DNA of 64,000 nucleotides from Bacillota bacterium (GTDB taxonomy: Bacteria > Bacillota > Clostridia > Lachnospirales > Lachnospiraceae), in contig JAFAFU010000030.1 in the NCBI GenBank assembly GCA_023423335.1, positions 1-64,000 of the forward strand, read 5' to 3'. A program made the position numbers and the translations under genes. This document shows, in pieces, positions 16,881-23,400 of this stretch. Every line of letters begins with the position of its first letter. The stretch's first letter is position 1. A model generated the notes under the pieces. That model made no database searches and was not told the origin of the DNA. It saw nothing but the letters and a program-made list of their open reading frames with translations.

Positions 16881-17075
16881 TGTTACACTATTTTTCACTT
16901 TGGTGTAACAAAATGTGTAACAGCTAAGCTTTGATTTTACCGGGTTTGAGCATAGGGTTACACCTGTTACACCATTTTTAAGGGTATAGACTATATAGGG
17001 AGTAAAACGTGAATTATTAAATTTTTTATTTTATAAAATAGTTGTTTTCCGGTGTAACAGGTGTAACGGTGTAAC
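16881..17075. repeat. Iteron cluster with AT-rich segment: candidate phage origin
   Basis: The 308-nt gap after the helicase gene holds at least eight copies of GTGTAAC/GTTACAC in both orientations: TGTTACAC 16881-16888, GGTGTAAC 16902-16909, GTGTAAC 16915-16921, GTTACACC 16967-16974 and 16976-16983, and three tandem copies 17051-17075 (GGTGTAAC spaced 9 and 8 nt apart). Between the last two groups lies an almost pure A/T tract (17010-17045). Iterons plus an unwinding-prone tract beside helicase and primase genes are typical of a theta origin (inference). Confidence 0.6.
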
Positions 17076-17077
17076 AT

Positions 17078-18997
17078 TTATTTAAACGGCAGCTCCTCCT
17101 GCATATCCTTTGGAATAGTCATAAATTTATCTTCCATCTCCCTATGTTTGTTTTCAGGTAAAGGTTCTGGCGGCATCTTCAGGTATATGCATCTGCTTAA
17201 AGATCCGTATATTCTCTTAGGCTTTGTGTTCTTTCCTCCCTGGCCTTCAATAAGCCCTTGCCTGCTTGCCCAATTAAGAAATGATTTACCAGAGAAGTTG
17301 CCTTTTTCGCAAATACGATTGAATGCATTATTAAGGATTATTGCATATCCGTTTTCGATAATGCCCCATGCCTCACCTCTGTAATCTCCATAAATATCCG
17401 GCTTAAACCGTATCATATTAACTGCAATTTCGGATAATATAAATTCATAAGCCCTTTCATTCTCGCTGATTTCACCTTTATTTTTCAGAAGGTTCACACA
17501 AGCATCAAAATTCAGATACACACCATCTTCAAATATATAATCTGCAGCCAACTGATCAGCTGTTAGTAAGATACTCATCGGAAGAGATTGCTTCTCTTCT
17601 TTCTCTATCCCAAGCTGCTCTGTCCTGGCAATGATCTGCTGCAGGAAGCCCTGCTGTATCACCCGTATTCGCTCTATTCCAATCTGTCCAATCAGATTAA
17701 TAAACCTCCGACCAACAAATCCGTAATTCTGCTTGATCGTTTCTACTACCTGATTACCGTTCTCAAAAAGATAACCATCATCCATGCCTATATCAATAAT
17801 GCGGTTTACTGCTCCCCCCTGCATGGTTTCAGTGACCAGGGAATGCTCCCCGTTCGTAAGAATGACATTTCTCCATGTTGTAGACTTATTAAGTCCAAGA
17901 GTGGCATTTGCCCGATCCTTTCCCTTGCCGGAACAGAGCATATATATCAGCTCCGAAAAGTCACCGGAATATTTATCCTTCAGCTGCGCCATATCATCTA
18001 TGAGCATTGGAAGGTTATTCAGAAAGTCCAGCCGGAGTTCTAAGGCTGTAACGGTTGATTTAGGATCCGTTATAAATTCATTTCCGCCCGGACTAGCCCA
18101 TACAGATGCAGCCAGCATCATTGCCACAGTTTTCCCTTTACCGGTATCGCCCCAAAGGTTTAGAATGAAGGGGAGTGCATTCAGCGGCTCAACCAAAGCG
18201 CTGGCCAGGCTGCCAACCAGATAAATTTTCGGTTCCATGCGGCCGGCTTTTCGGATGTTTTGTACAAGATCCATCCATATATCGAAGTTCCCCTGTTCGT
18301 GGATACTTTCAAAAGCTTCCTTATATCTGACCACACTATCGAAAACAACTGATTTCCCATATGGCATAAACTCTCCACGGATCCACCCGAGCTTTGAAGT
18401 TGATACTTTGACCTCTATTGCATCCACGTTGTAATTTTCAATGTCTGATAGGTACCGAACCAGGTTACGAGCGTTTTCTGACGTCACGGAAATACCGTAA
18501 TCTGACAAACCAACTATCCTGTTGGCGGAGGCTATAATGCCCTTATCAATGATAATGTCCTTCCACTTACCACCCTTTTTAAACGCCAATTTAATCTTTT
18601 CCCTTCCGGTTTCTGCATTAATCAGCCTCTGTACCGGAAGAATCGGATGATAGCATGCCAGTAGCTCTCCGCCGAAAGGACCGAATGCCCGAATACCGTT
18701 ATCATTGACTATCCAGCTCCCGCACCGCATTTCACCATAAACCGAGTTGAATTTGGTCATATGCTCCAGGCTGACCGAAAATTGTTGTCCTCTGTCATAT
18801 TTAGCCTTCTCTTTTTTATAAGCCGTTACAAGCTTAGTAAACTTTGTCTTTACTCCGAGCTCCTCTGCCCGATCCAGCAGGGTAAGCATAAGCCTGGCCT
18901 TAAAAACCTCATCTTGCTGTTCCATCAGTTCACACAGCACTTCATCCGATATGATTGTCTCAGCTGTTAAACTAGTTATTTCTTGCAGGGTTATCAC
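17078..18997 (-). CDS. Phage replicative helicase/primase, DUF927-like
   Basis: About 640 aa. DUF927-type ATPase: LWGDTGKGKTVAMMLAASVW carries Walker A (GDTGKGKT, about residues 280-290 from the GTG start), followed by PMLIDDMAQLKD as Walker B, then ILTNGEHSL. It unwinds phage DNA together with the CHC2 protein upstream. An open frame begins at 19069, but its first 24 residues overlap the primase gene; GTG at 18997 overlaps the primase stop (GTGA) and has GGAG upstream, so I prefer it. The tail (KDMQEELPFK) is followed directly by the iteron region. Confidence 0.85.
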   Translation of the reverse strand: MITLQEITSLTAETIISDEVLCELMEQQDEVFKARLMLTLLDRAEELGVKTKFTKLVTAYKKEKAKYDRGQQFSVSLEHMTKFNSVYGEMRCGSWIVNDNGIRAFGPFGGELLACYHPILPVQRLINAETGREKIKLAFKKGGKWKDIIIDKGIIASANRIVGLSDYGISVTSENARNLVRYLSDIENYNVDAIEVKVSTSKLGWIRGEFMPYGKSVVFDSVVRYKEAFESIHEQGNFDIWMDLVQNIRKAGRMEPKIYLVGSLASALVEPLNALPFILNLWGDTGKGKTVAMMLAASVWASPGGNEFITDPKSTVTALELRLDFLNNLPMLIDDMAQLKDKYSGDFSELIYMLCSGKGKDRANATLGLNKSTTWRNVILTNGEHSLVTETMQGGAVNRIIDIGMDDGYLFENGNQVVETIKQNYGFVGRRFINLIGQIGIERIRVIQQGFLQQIIARTEQLGIEKEEKQSLPMSILLTADQLAADYIFEDGVYLNFDACVNLLKNKGEISENERAYEFILSEIAVNMIRFKPDIYGDYRGEAWGIIENGYAIILNNAFNRICEKGNFSGKSFLNWASRQGLIEGQGGKNTKPKRIYGSLSRCIYLKMPPEPLPENKHREMEDKFMTIPKDMQEELPFK

Positions 18998-19494
18998 CTC
19001 TTCTCCGGCTGTGTCATGTACTCTAAATGATATAATTCTAGTTGTAATTGATTCTGGGAATAGCACCATATATCCGAGAAAGGTTCTGCAGTGGCAATAA
19101 GAGCACGGTATGCAGTAATGTAAACCTGTACTCGCCTTAATTCTGCCTTTGCTTTTTGAGCCTTGATAGTTCTGTCCTGGCGCTCTTTCAGTGCCGATTT
19201 CGCCTTGTGATAAGCTGTGAACGATGGTTTTTCAGTCCCTCCCAGCAACTCAAAGGCAGTCCAGAAATCACAATTATTGAAATGCATCATGATGTCGAAT
19301 ATATCAAAGCTCCGGCCGCATACGAAGCAGTGGCAGCCATCCTGGAAGACCTTCATATTAAGGTCTTTCCCATTGTGACACCATCCACGGCAGCGGCGCC
19401 ATTTAACCTGGACACCATACCGAACCAGCATGTCCGGAACCGATACCGCTGTGCGCAGATACTCTTTGCGTTCTTCAATTTCTTGCTTGGTCAA
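18994..19494 (-). CDS. CHC2 zinc-finger primase fragment (DnaG-type N-domain)
   Basis: 166 aa. Zinc-binding pattern CRGWCHNGKDLNMKVF … CHCFVCG (about 34-66) with FDIFDIMMHF after it, as in DnaG zinc domains that recognise priming sites. No TOPRIM domain follows; the rest is a coiled, basic segment. The start is TTG. The small size implies it works with the helicase gene it is coupled to. Confidence 0.8.
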   Translation of the reverse strand: MTKQEIEERKEYLRTAVSVPDMLVRYGVQVKWRRCRGWCHNGKDLNMKVFQDGCHCFVCGRSFDIFDIMMHFNNCDFWTAFELLGGTEKPSFTAYHKAKSALKERQDRTIKAQKAKAELRRVQVYITAYRALIATAEPFSDIWCYSQNQLQLELYHLEYMTQPEKR

Positions 19495-19525
19495 TGTCGT
19501 TCACCGCCCAGTAACTATCCGCAGA

Positions 19526-19678
19526 TCATTCATCCTTACGTTCCTCCCTATATAGTTCTTTTTGAGTACCGTAATCGTTCGTAACTGTTATAAACAGGAG
19601 ATTTTCCGGCTCGCAATCACATGGTTCTCCGTAGTCAAAATTTCCATCACACTTGGGACAATGCCAATAATCTCTCAT
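19526..19678 (-). CDS. 50-aa zinc-ribbon phage protein
   Basis: MRDYWHCPKCDGNFDYGEPC then DCEPE: two CxxC/CxC pairs make a small zinc ribbon. GGAGG lies 8 nt before the ATG. The gene overlaps the end of the AbrB-like gene by 32 nt in another frame. Function unknown; such zinc microproteins are common in early regions. Confidence 0.65.
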   Translation of the reverse strand: MRDYWHCPKCDGNFDYGEPCDCEPENLLFITVTNDYGTQKELYREERKDE

Positions 19679-19835
19679 GGACTATACCTCCACACCGCTG
19701 GTAATCGGCAAATCCAAGTACCTTGCGGTACTCCTTGGGAATCACTACCCTGCCAAGCTCGTCCACCGGCCTGCTTATACCGGTAATTATCCTGCTGATC
19801 CTGTTGTCTAAGTTTCTTACAATTCCCTTTGCCAT
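19647..19835 (-). CDS. AbrB/SpoVT-type small DNA-binding protein, short
   Basis: 62 aa. RPVDELGRVVIPKEYRKVLG (residues about 22-41) is the AbrB swapped-hairpin signature. The C-terminal part (FADYQRCGG…) departs from the family and overlaps the next gene, so only the core of one hairpin domain is present. Probably an early phage transcription regulator. Ribosome site AAGGAGG. Confidence 0.7.
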   Translation of the reverse strand: MAKGIVRNLDNRISRIITGISRPVDELGRVVIPKEYRKVLGFADYQRCGGIVHERLLALSQV

Positions 19836-19887
19836 AGTTTATTTGACCTCCTTAAAATAAAATGTTAAAATACAAACAGATTATTTA

Positions 19888-20034
19888 TTATGCGCTCACT
19901 TTGATCTTGGCCGATCTGGTGAGCTTTTTCCTTTTCTTGCAGCACCAGGGACATTCATAACCTCCCGGAGGGATCTGTTGCAGATCACTTATGCCCCAAA
20001 GCCGGCTGCAATGAATACACCGTTTCATTCTCAT
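19888..20034 (-). CDS. 48-aa zinc-ribbon phage protein
   Basis: MRMKRCIHCSRLWGI … YECPWCCKKRKKL: two cysteine pairs about 20 residues apart and a very basic end, suggesting a zinc-stabilised nucleic-acid-binding peptide. Its ATG overlaps the stop of the 98-aa gene (ATGA at 20031-20034). Confidence 0.65.
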   Translation of the reverse strand: MRMKRCIHCSRLWGISDLQQIPPGGYECPWCCKKRKKLTRSAKIKVSA

Positions 20035-20327
20035 ATTCGGCTTCCCTTCCATGGTATATGGGTCCGCTGTTTCTCCTTCAGAATATCTGCGATCTTCTGC
20101 TCAATACGCTCGATGTCTTCCTTAACCATCTGCTTTGTTTCCAGTAAGCCTAGACCATCGAGCACCCTATAAAAGCCCGTTGCGATATGTAATGCCCTGG
20201 TAGCGTCGCTGAGTGCTCTGTATGTACTGCTGGTGCTCACCATATTTGCGTCCCTGATATGATCCTGCATCCGGCATTCACTTTTGATTACGTCTTTTCG
20301 CCTCACCGTATACAGTAATTCGTTCAT
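20031..20327 (-). CDS. Hypothetical early prophage protein
   Basis: 98 aa, helical and charged (DVIKSECRMQDHIRDAN … MVKEDIERIEQKIADILKEK). The family is not recognised. It is coupled at both ends by ATGA overlaps with two smaller genes; ribosome site AAAGGAGG. Probably part of the early operon between the Cro-like gene and the replication genes. Confidence 0.6.
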   Translation of the reverse strand: MNELLYTVRRKDVIKSECRMQDHIRDANMVSTSSTYRALSDATRALHIATGFYRVLDGLGLLETKQMVKEDIERIEQKIADILKEKQRTHIPWKGSRI

Positions 20328-20446
20328 GCCTTCCCTCCTTTCTCTTTCTTAAAACCAGTCACCTGACCATTTTCGATTATTGTAGCCTGTCCTTTCTTTT
20401 TGTACATATCCAGGCAATCCTCAATGGTTATAGTTTCATAATTCAT
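20324..20446 (-). CDS. 40-aa early prophage microprotein
   Basis: Starts MNYETITIEDCLDMYKKKGQ and continues ATIIENGQVTGFKKEKGG. The pattern of a short helix then a beta hairpin (IIENGQVTGF) recurs in tiny clostridial phage proteins. Ribosome site AAGGTG is followed by a suitable spacer. Function unknown. Confidence 0.6.
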   Translation of the reverse strand: MNYETITIEDCLDMYKKKGQATIIENGQVTGFKKEKGGKA

Positions 20447-20497
20447 GTCTTTTCACCTTCTGTCTTGTATAATTATGGAAAAATGTAATATAATCTC

Positions 20498-20513
20498 CTT
20501 ACCAGCTGGTAAG
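20498..20513. promoter_or_regulatory. 16-bp perfect palindrome CTTACCAGCTGGTAAG
   Basis: Lies in the 76-nt gap between the 57-aa and 40-aa genes. A perfect dyad of this length in a compact phage genome is a candidate operator or processing site. No matching second copy was noticed. Confidence 0.4.
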
Positions 20514-20522
20514 CTAAAATAC

Positions 20523-20696
20523 TTAAACGGTTTCATTCTTCTGTTCCAAAACCTTTTTATTCCTTTGAAGATTCAGCTGGCGGAGCATATTGGCCGCAGC
20601 TCTTTCTAAAATTTTTATGGACTCATCTCTACTGCATATATAATCATCGTAGATTTCAATTTCTGCTGACCCATTTTTATGTGCTTCTACCAGCAT
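20523..20696 (-). CDS. 57-aa early prophage protein
   Basis: MLVEAHKNGSAEIEIYDDYI … then a helix (DESIKILERAAANMLRQLN) and a lysine-rich end. A perfect AAGGAGGTGAT lies 7 nt before the ATG, the strongest ribosome site in the early region. It is the first gene after the Cro-like repressor. Function unknown. Confidence 0.65.
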   Translation of the reverse strand: MLVEAHKNGSAEIEIYDDYICSRDESIKILERAAANMLRQLNLQRNKKVLEQKNETV

Positions 20697-20827
20697 CTAT
20701 ATCACCTCCTTATAAGTTATGTAGTTACGGTTGTACTTGTTGTATTCTAATTTCTCGCATATTTCTGACTTTCCTCTATAATGTAATCACCTGCTGTATG
20801 AACTTTTCACTCACCCTGTTTTCTCGA

Positions 20828-20856
20828 TTGACATATGCTTACATCTGTGCTACAAT
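20828..20856 (+). promoter_or_regulatory. Consensus promoter reading antisense to the Cro-like gene
   Basis: TTGACA (20828-20833), 17-nt spacer, TACAAT (20851-20856). Transcription would run rightward, antisense through the Cro-like gene and towards the CI-like gene, the same geometry as lambda pRE. No plus-strand gene lies nearby to explain it otherwise. Confidence 0.5.
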
Positions 20857-20909
20857 CAAATTCCGAACATTTGTTTGGCTGTTTTGTTTTCTTTCATGTA
20901 AATGAAAAC

Positions 20910-21143
20910 TTAATATTGTTCGTGTTTCTGAACTTTTGGATTAAAAAAATATATTGGTATGTCAGCATCAAGAAGTCCCAAAACTTCACAAGCTTTTTTG
21001 ATTTCATGCTGTGAAAAATCGAGATAATTATTTAATCTTTGACTTAATGATACTCTTCCGATGCCAATACGTTGAGCAAATTCATCTTGTGTACCACATA
21101 TTTCCTTGATTTTCCCTTTAAGCTTACTGTAATCAAAGACCAT
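20910..21143 (-). CDS. Cro-like Xre-family repressor (DUF739-like)
   Basis: 77 aa helix-turn-helix protein: GTQDEFAQRIGIGRVSLSQR (about 17-36), then SQHEIKKACEVLGLLDADIP. It is transcribed away from the CI-like gene across a shared operator region, so it is the lytic-side repressor. A copy of the operator-like sequence GTTTCTGAACTTTT (20924-20937) lies within its own 3' end. Confidence 0.85.
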   Translation of the reverse strand: MVFDYSKLKGKIKEICGTQDEFAQRIGIGRVSLSQRLNNYLDFSQHEIKKACEVLGLLDADIPIYFFNPKVQKHEQY

Positions 21144-21165
21144 TGTAATACCCCCTTCCGTTCCT

Positions 21166-21275
21166 GTTTCTGAACTTATGATAACACTCGTAATGTTATG
21201 ATGTCAATAGACATTTTTCTGTTTCTGAACTTTTATTAATGTTTTATATTTTTTTGTTGTATTTTCTGAACTTTT
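21166..21275. promoter_or_regulatory. Lysis-lysogeny control region: three operator repeats and a leftward promoter
   Basis: GTTTCTGAACTT at 21166-21177, GTTTCTGAACTTTT at 21221-21234 and TTTTCTGAACTTTT at 21262-21275, all on the same strand. A leftward promoter (TTGACA, 18-nt spacer, TATCAT; plus-strand 21178-21207) lies exactly between the first two repeats, so a repressor bound there would block the Cro-like/early operon. The third copy lies in the region expected for the CI-like gene promoter. Confidence 0.7.
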
Positions 21276-21320
21276 GTGCTAAACTATAAAAAACAGAAAT
21301 TTTGCGGGAAGAGGATTGAT

Positions 21321-21866
21321 ATGAAAACGACTGCCGAAAGAATTAAAGAGGCTTTAAATTTAAGGGGAATGAAGCAATCTGATTTAGTAGAAAAAACCGG
21401 TATCGGGAAGTCTTCTATCAGTACCTACATATCCGGTGCATATGAACCTAAACAGCGTAACATTTATAAAATTGCTAAGGCTTTAGACGTGAGTGAAGCT
21501 TGGCTTATGGGATATGATGTCCCTATGGAAAGAAGAGAAGATCAATATGATAATTACATTTCTCATCAGGATAACCATGAAGAGATATGTATGTATCATG
21601 TAGACAGCAAAGAAAGCATGCTTTTGAATGAGTTTAATAAATTAAATGAAACAGGTAAGCAAGAGGCGGTAAACCGCGTAACTGAGCTCACATATATTCC
21701 TCAATATACTGATGGAAAAGCTGTTTCCATAAAGAAAAAGAAGGAGAAGTATATCCCTACTGAAGAGGATATTCGTTCTCTGGTAGCTAGAAACGGAAAA
21801 AAACTAACACAGGAAGAGGCAATAGATATTATCTCCACGTTGTTCTCGGATGATGAAGATGATTAA
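21321..21866 (+). CDS. CI-like Xre-family lysogeny repressor
   Basis: 181 aa. N-terminal helix-turn-helix (TAERIKEALNLRGMKQSDLV … GKSSISTYISGAYEPKQRNI, about 3-55) and an acidic C-terminal half without a visible LexA-type Ser/Lys protease. An open frame extends back to 21276, but the ATG at 21321 follows a purine-rich GGGAAGAGGA and begins the family-typical sequence. It is likely inactivated through the ImmA metallopeptidase encoded next (inference from the ImmR/ImmA pair of ICEBs1). Confidence 0.85.
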   Translation: MKTTAERIKEALNLRGMKQSDLVEKTGIGKSSISTYISGAYEPKQRNIYKIAKALDVSEAWLMGYDVPMERREDQYDNYISHQDNHEEICMYHVDSKESMLLNEFNKLNETGKQEAVNRVTELTYIPQYTDGKAVSIKKKKEKYIPTEEDIRSLVARNGKKLTQEEAIDIISTLFSDDEDD

Positions 21867-21882
21867 ATAAAAGGGTGATTGA

Positions 21883-22578
21883 ATGAATTTTGAACAGATA
21901 AAATATTCGATGCTTGAAGTATATTTGCGATGTAATGTAAAGTCATTTCCCATAGATTGCTTCAAATTACTTGATGAATATAAATTAAAGTGCAATACAT
22001 ACATATCTCAATCGCCAAAGAAAAAAGAAAAATGCTTTAAAATCAGTGATGATGCTTTTACAACCAAAAACGTAGTTTTCTATAATGATGAAATGCCGAT
22101 AGGAAGGGTACGGTTTTCGCTTATGCATGAACTTGCTCATAGAGTGTTGAAGCATACAGAACCAATGTGCGAAGAACAGGAGAAGGAAGCCGACTTTTTT
22201 GCCAGTCATACTTTGGCTCCCAGGATGGCAATTCATTATGCAAGATGCAAAAATCAAAATGATGTCGCAAAAGTATTCCGCATATCTCAAGAAGCTGCTC
22301 AATATGCCTTTGATGATTACCGGCGTTGGTATAGATGGACCGTTTACCATAAAATGAATGCTTTTGACAAAGCAATGTATGCCCACTTTTATAACAAACA
22401 AGCGAAATGCTTTGTTTATAGTCTTATGAAATGTGCTTACTGCGATACGGAGATGTATAACTCCCCAGATATCGTATGCAGGAAGTGTAGAATATCAAGC
22501 CGGGCATATATGCAATATCAAAGTCCTGATGAGGACTTACTGATAGCTGAGAGCCAATGGTTGTATGGAAAGCTATAA
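21883..22578 (+). CDS. immA: ImmA/IrrE-type metallopeptidase
   Basis: 231 aa. LMHELAHRVLKH (about residues 77-88) is the HExxH zinc motif; EKEADFFASHTLAP follows as usual. A C-terminal zinc ribbon (CAYCDTEM … CRKC, about 183-205) is an extra. It probably cleaves the adjacent repressor upon DNA damage and induces the prophage. Seventeen nt follow the repressor stop. Confidence 0.88.
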   Translation: MNFEQIKYSMLEVYLRCNVKSFPIDCFKLLDEYKLKCNTYISQSPKKKEKCFKISDDAFTTKNVVFYNDEMPIGRVRFSLMHELAHRVLKHTEPMCEEQEKEADFFASHTLAPRMAIHYARCKNQNDVAKVFRISQEAAQYAFDDYRRWYRWTVYHKMNAFDKAMYAHFYNKQAKCFVYSLMKCAYCDTEMYNSPDIVCRKCRISSRAYMQYQSPDEDLLIAESQWLYGKL

Positions 22579-22696
22579 ATTTATATAGGGGACTTTGAAA
22601 GATATCAACTATCTAAATACATTGATGCAGAATTTTTTTCCTAAATGCGATTAGCCCCCTCACAGAAGTACGGACTGAAATTCTGAAAGGATAAAT

Positions 22697-23056
22697 ATGA
22701 GTATCGTTGGTTCCATTTCATTAGAGATGCAAAAGCTGTTAAATTTGAATATTCCGGGTGACAACAGAATATATTTAGGGCCCACCAACATAGCTCATAT
22801 GCAATCATCCCATCCAGCCGACTACATCAAATATAAAGATGAAATTCCCCGCATATTGGCCACACCTGATTATGTAGGTATTAACCCAAAAGACAGCTCT
22901 ATTGAATATGTAAAAGAGTATATGGTTAATAATGAATTTGTGAAGGTTGCTGTCCGGATATCAGCCGGTAATAAGTATTACGCACGCTCCATATATGTAC
23001 TGAATGCAAACAGGGTGCGTAACTACATAGTAAAGGGAACCTTGAAAAAGACTTGA
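22697..23056 (+). CDS. PBECR-type (barnase/EndoU/RelE-like) phage nuclease
   Basis: 119 aa. IYLGPTNIAHMQSSHPADYI (about 26-45), then EIPRILATPDYVGINPKD and the end YYARSIYVLNANRVRNYIVK match the phage-borne BECR-fold nuclease families (PBECR2/3), with the conserved His, the DYVG turn and the RSIY strand. Such domains act as RNases, often as toxins. It stands alone, with no protein antitoxin; its stop codon lies inside the -35 box of the small-RNA promoter. Ribosome site GAAAGGA. Confidence 0.75.
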   Translation: MSIVGSISLEMQKLLNLNIPGDNRIYLGPTNIAHMQSSHPADYIKYKDEIPRILATPDYVGINPKDSSIEYVKEYMVNNEFVKVAVRISAGNKYYARSIYVLNANRVRNYIVKGTLKKT

Positions 23057-23080
23057 CACTATTCTAATAAATGGTATAAT
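23053..23080 (+). promoter_or_regulatory. Near-perfect sigma-A promoter of the small RNA
   Basis: TTGACA (23053-23058), 16-nt spacer, TATAAT (23075-23080). It overlaps the stop codon of the nuclease gene and starts a transcript without an evident reading frame. Confidence 0.75.
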
Positions 23081-23086
23081 GAAGTT

Positions 23087-23222
23087 ACAGAAAGCGTAAA
23101 CTATTTTGAATAGAATTGAGGACGGAACGGGCAGCCGTCGCCCTGGTTGGAGATGTGGGAATGTCACCCCACCTATTCTATTCGGAATTTAAAAGCAGGT
23201 AACTTTGGTTATCTGCTTTTTA
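23087..23222 (+). ncRNA. Pseudoknotted small RNA with own promoter and terminator
   Basis: A 9-bp closing stem (GAATAGAAT 23108-23116 with ATTCTATTC 23175-23183) encloses an H-type pseudoknot (GACGG 23121-23125 with CCGTC 23135-23139; GGGC 23129-23132 with GCCC 23140-23143) and a hairpin (GTGGG 23155-23159 with CCCAC 23168-23172). A 13-bp terminator stem (23191-23203 / 23208-23220) runs into TTTTTATTT. No start codon with a ribosome site was found inside. I do not recognise the family. Location between a lone nuclease gene and the integrase suggests a regulatory or antitoxin role (inference). Confidence 0.7.
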
Positions 23223-23234
23223 TTTGTACATAAT

Positions 23235-23268
23235 AAAAACCGCCCCTGCGCCAACAGGAACGGTTTTT
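23235..23268 (-). terminator. Second terminator before the integrase
   Basis: AAAAACCG pairs with CGGTTTTT around an inner CCTG/CAGG stem. The T-tract is best on the minus strand (TTTTTATTATG), so it may block transcripts coming leftward from the integrase side; on the plus strand it is a weaker back-up. Confidence 0.55.
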
Positions 23269-23275
23269 CGATACG

Positions 23276-23332
23276 CCGGGAGACAACCCGATATATCACT
23301 CTGAACAAGTGAATTATATCATTATCTCCCGG
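23276..23332 (+). repeat. Long inverted repeat upstream of the integrase
   Basis: CCGGGAGA (23276-23283) and TCTCCCGG (23325-23332) are perfect complements, with an inner imperfect stem ATATATCACT / AGTGAATTATAT. It could form a leader hairpin in the integrase mRNA or bind a directionality factor. It ends 68 nt before the integrase start. Confidence 0.55.
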
Positions 23333-23400
23333 TGAGTGCAATACTACCGGGCATTTTTGCGCCCAAATGTCATAAAATCTACTATAAGGGAGCTGATGAT

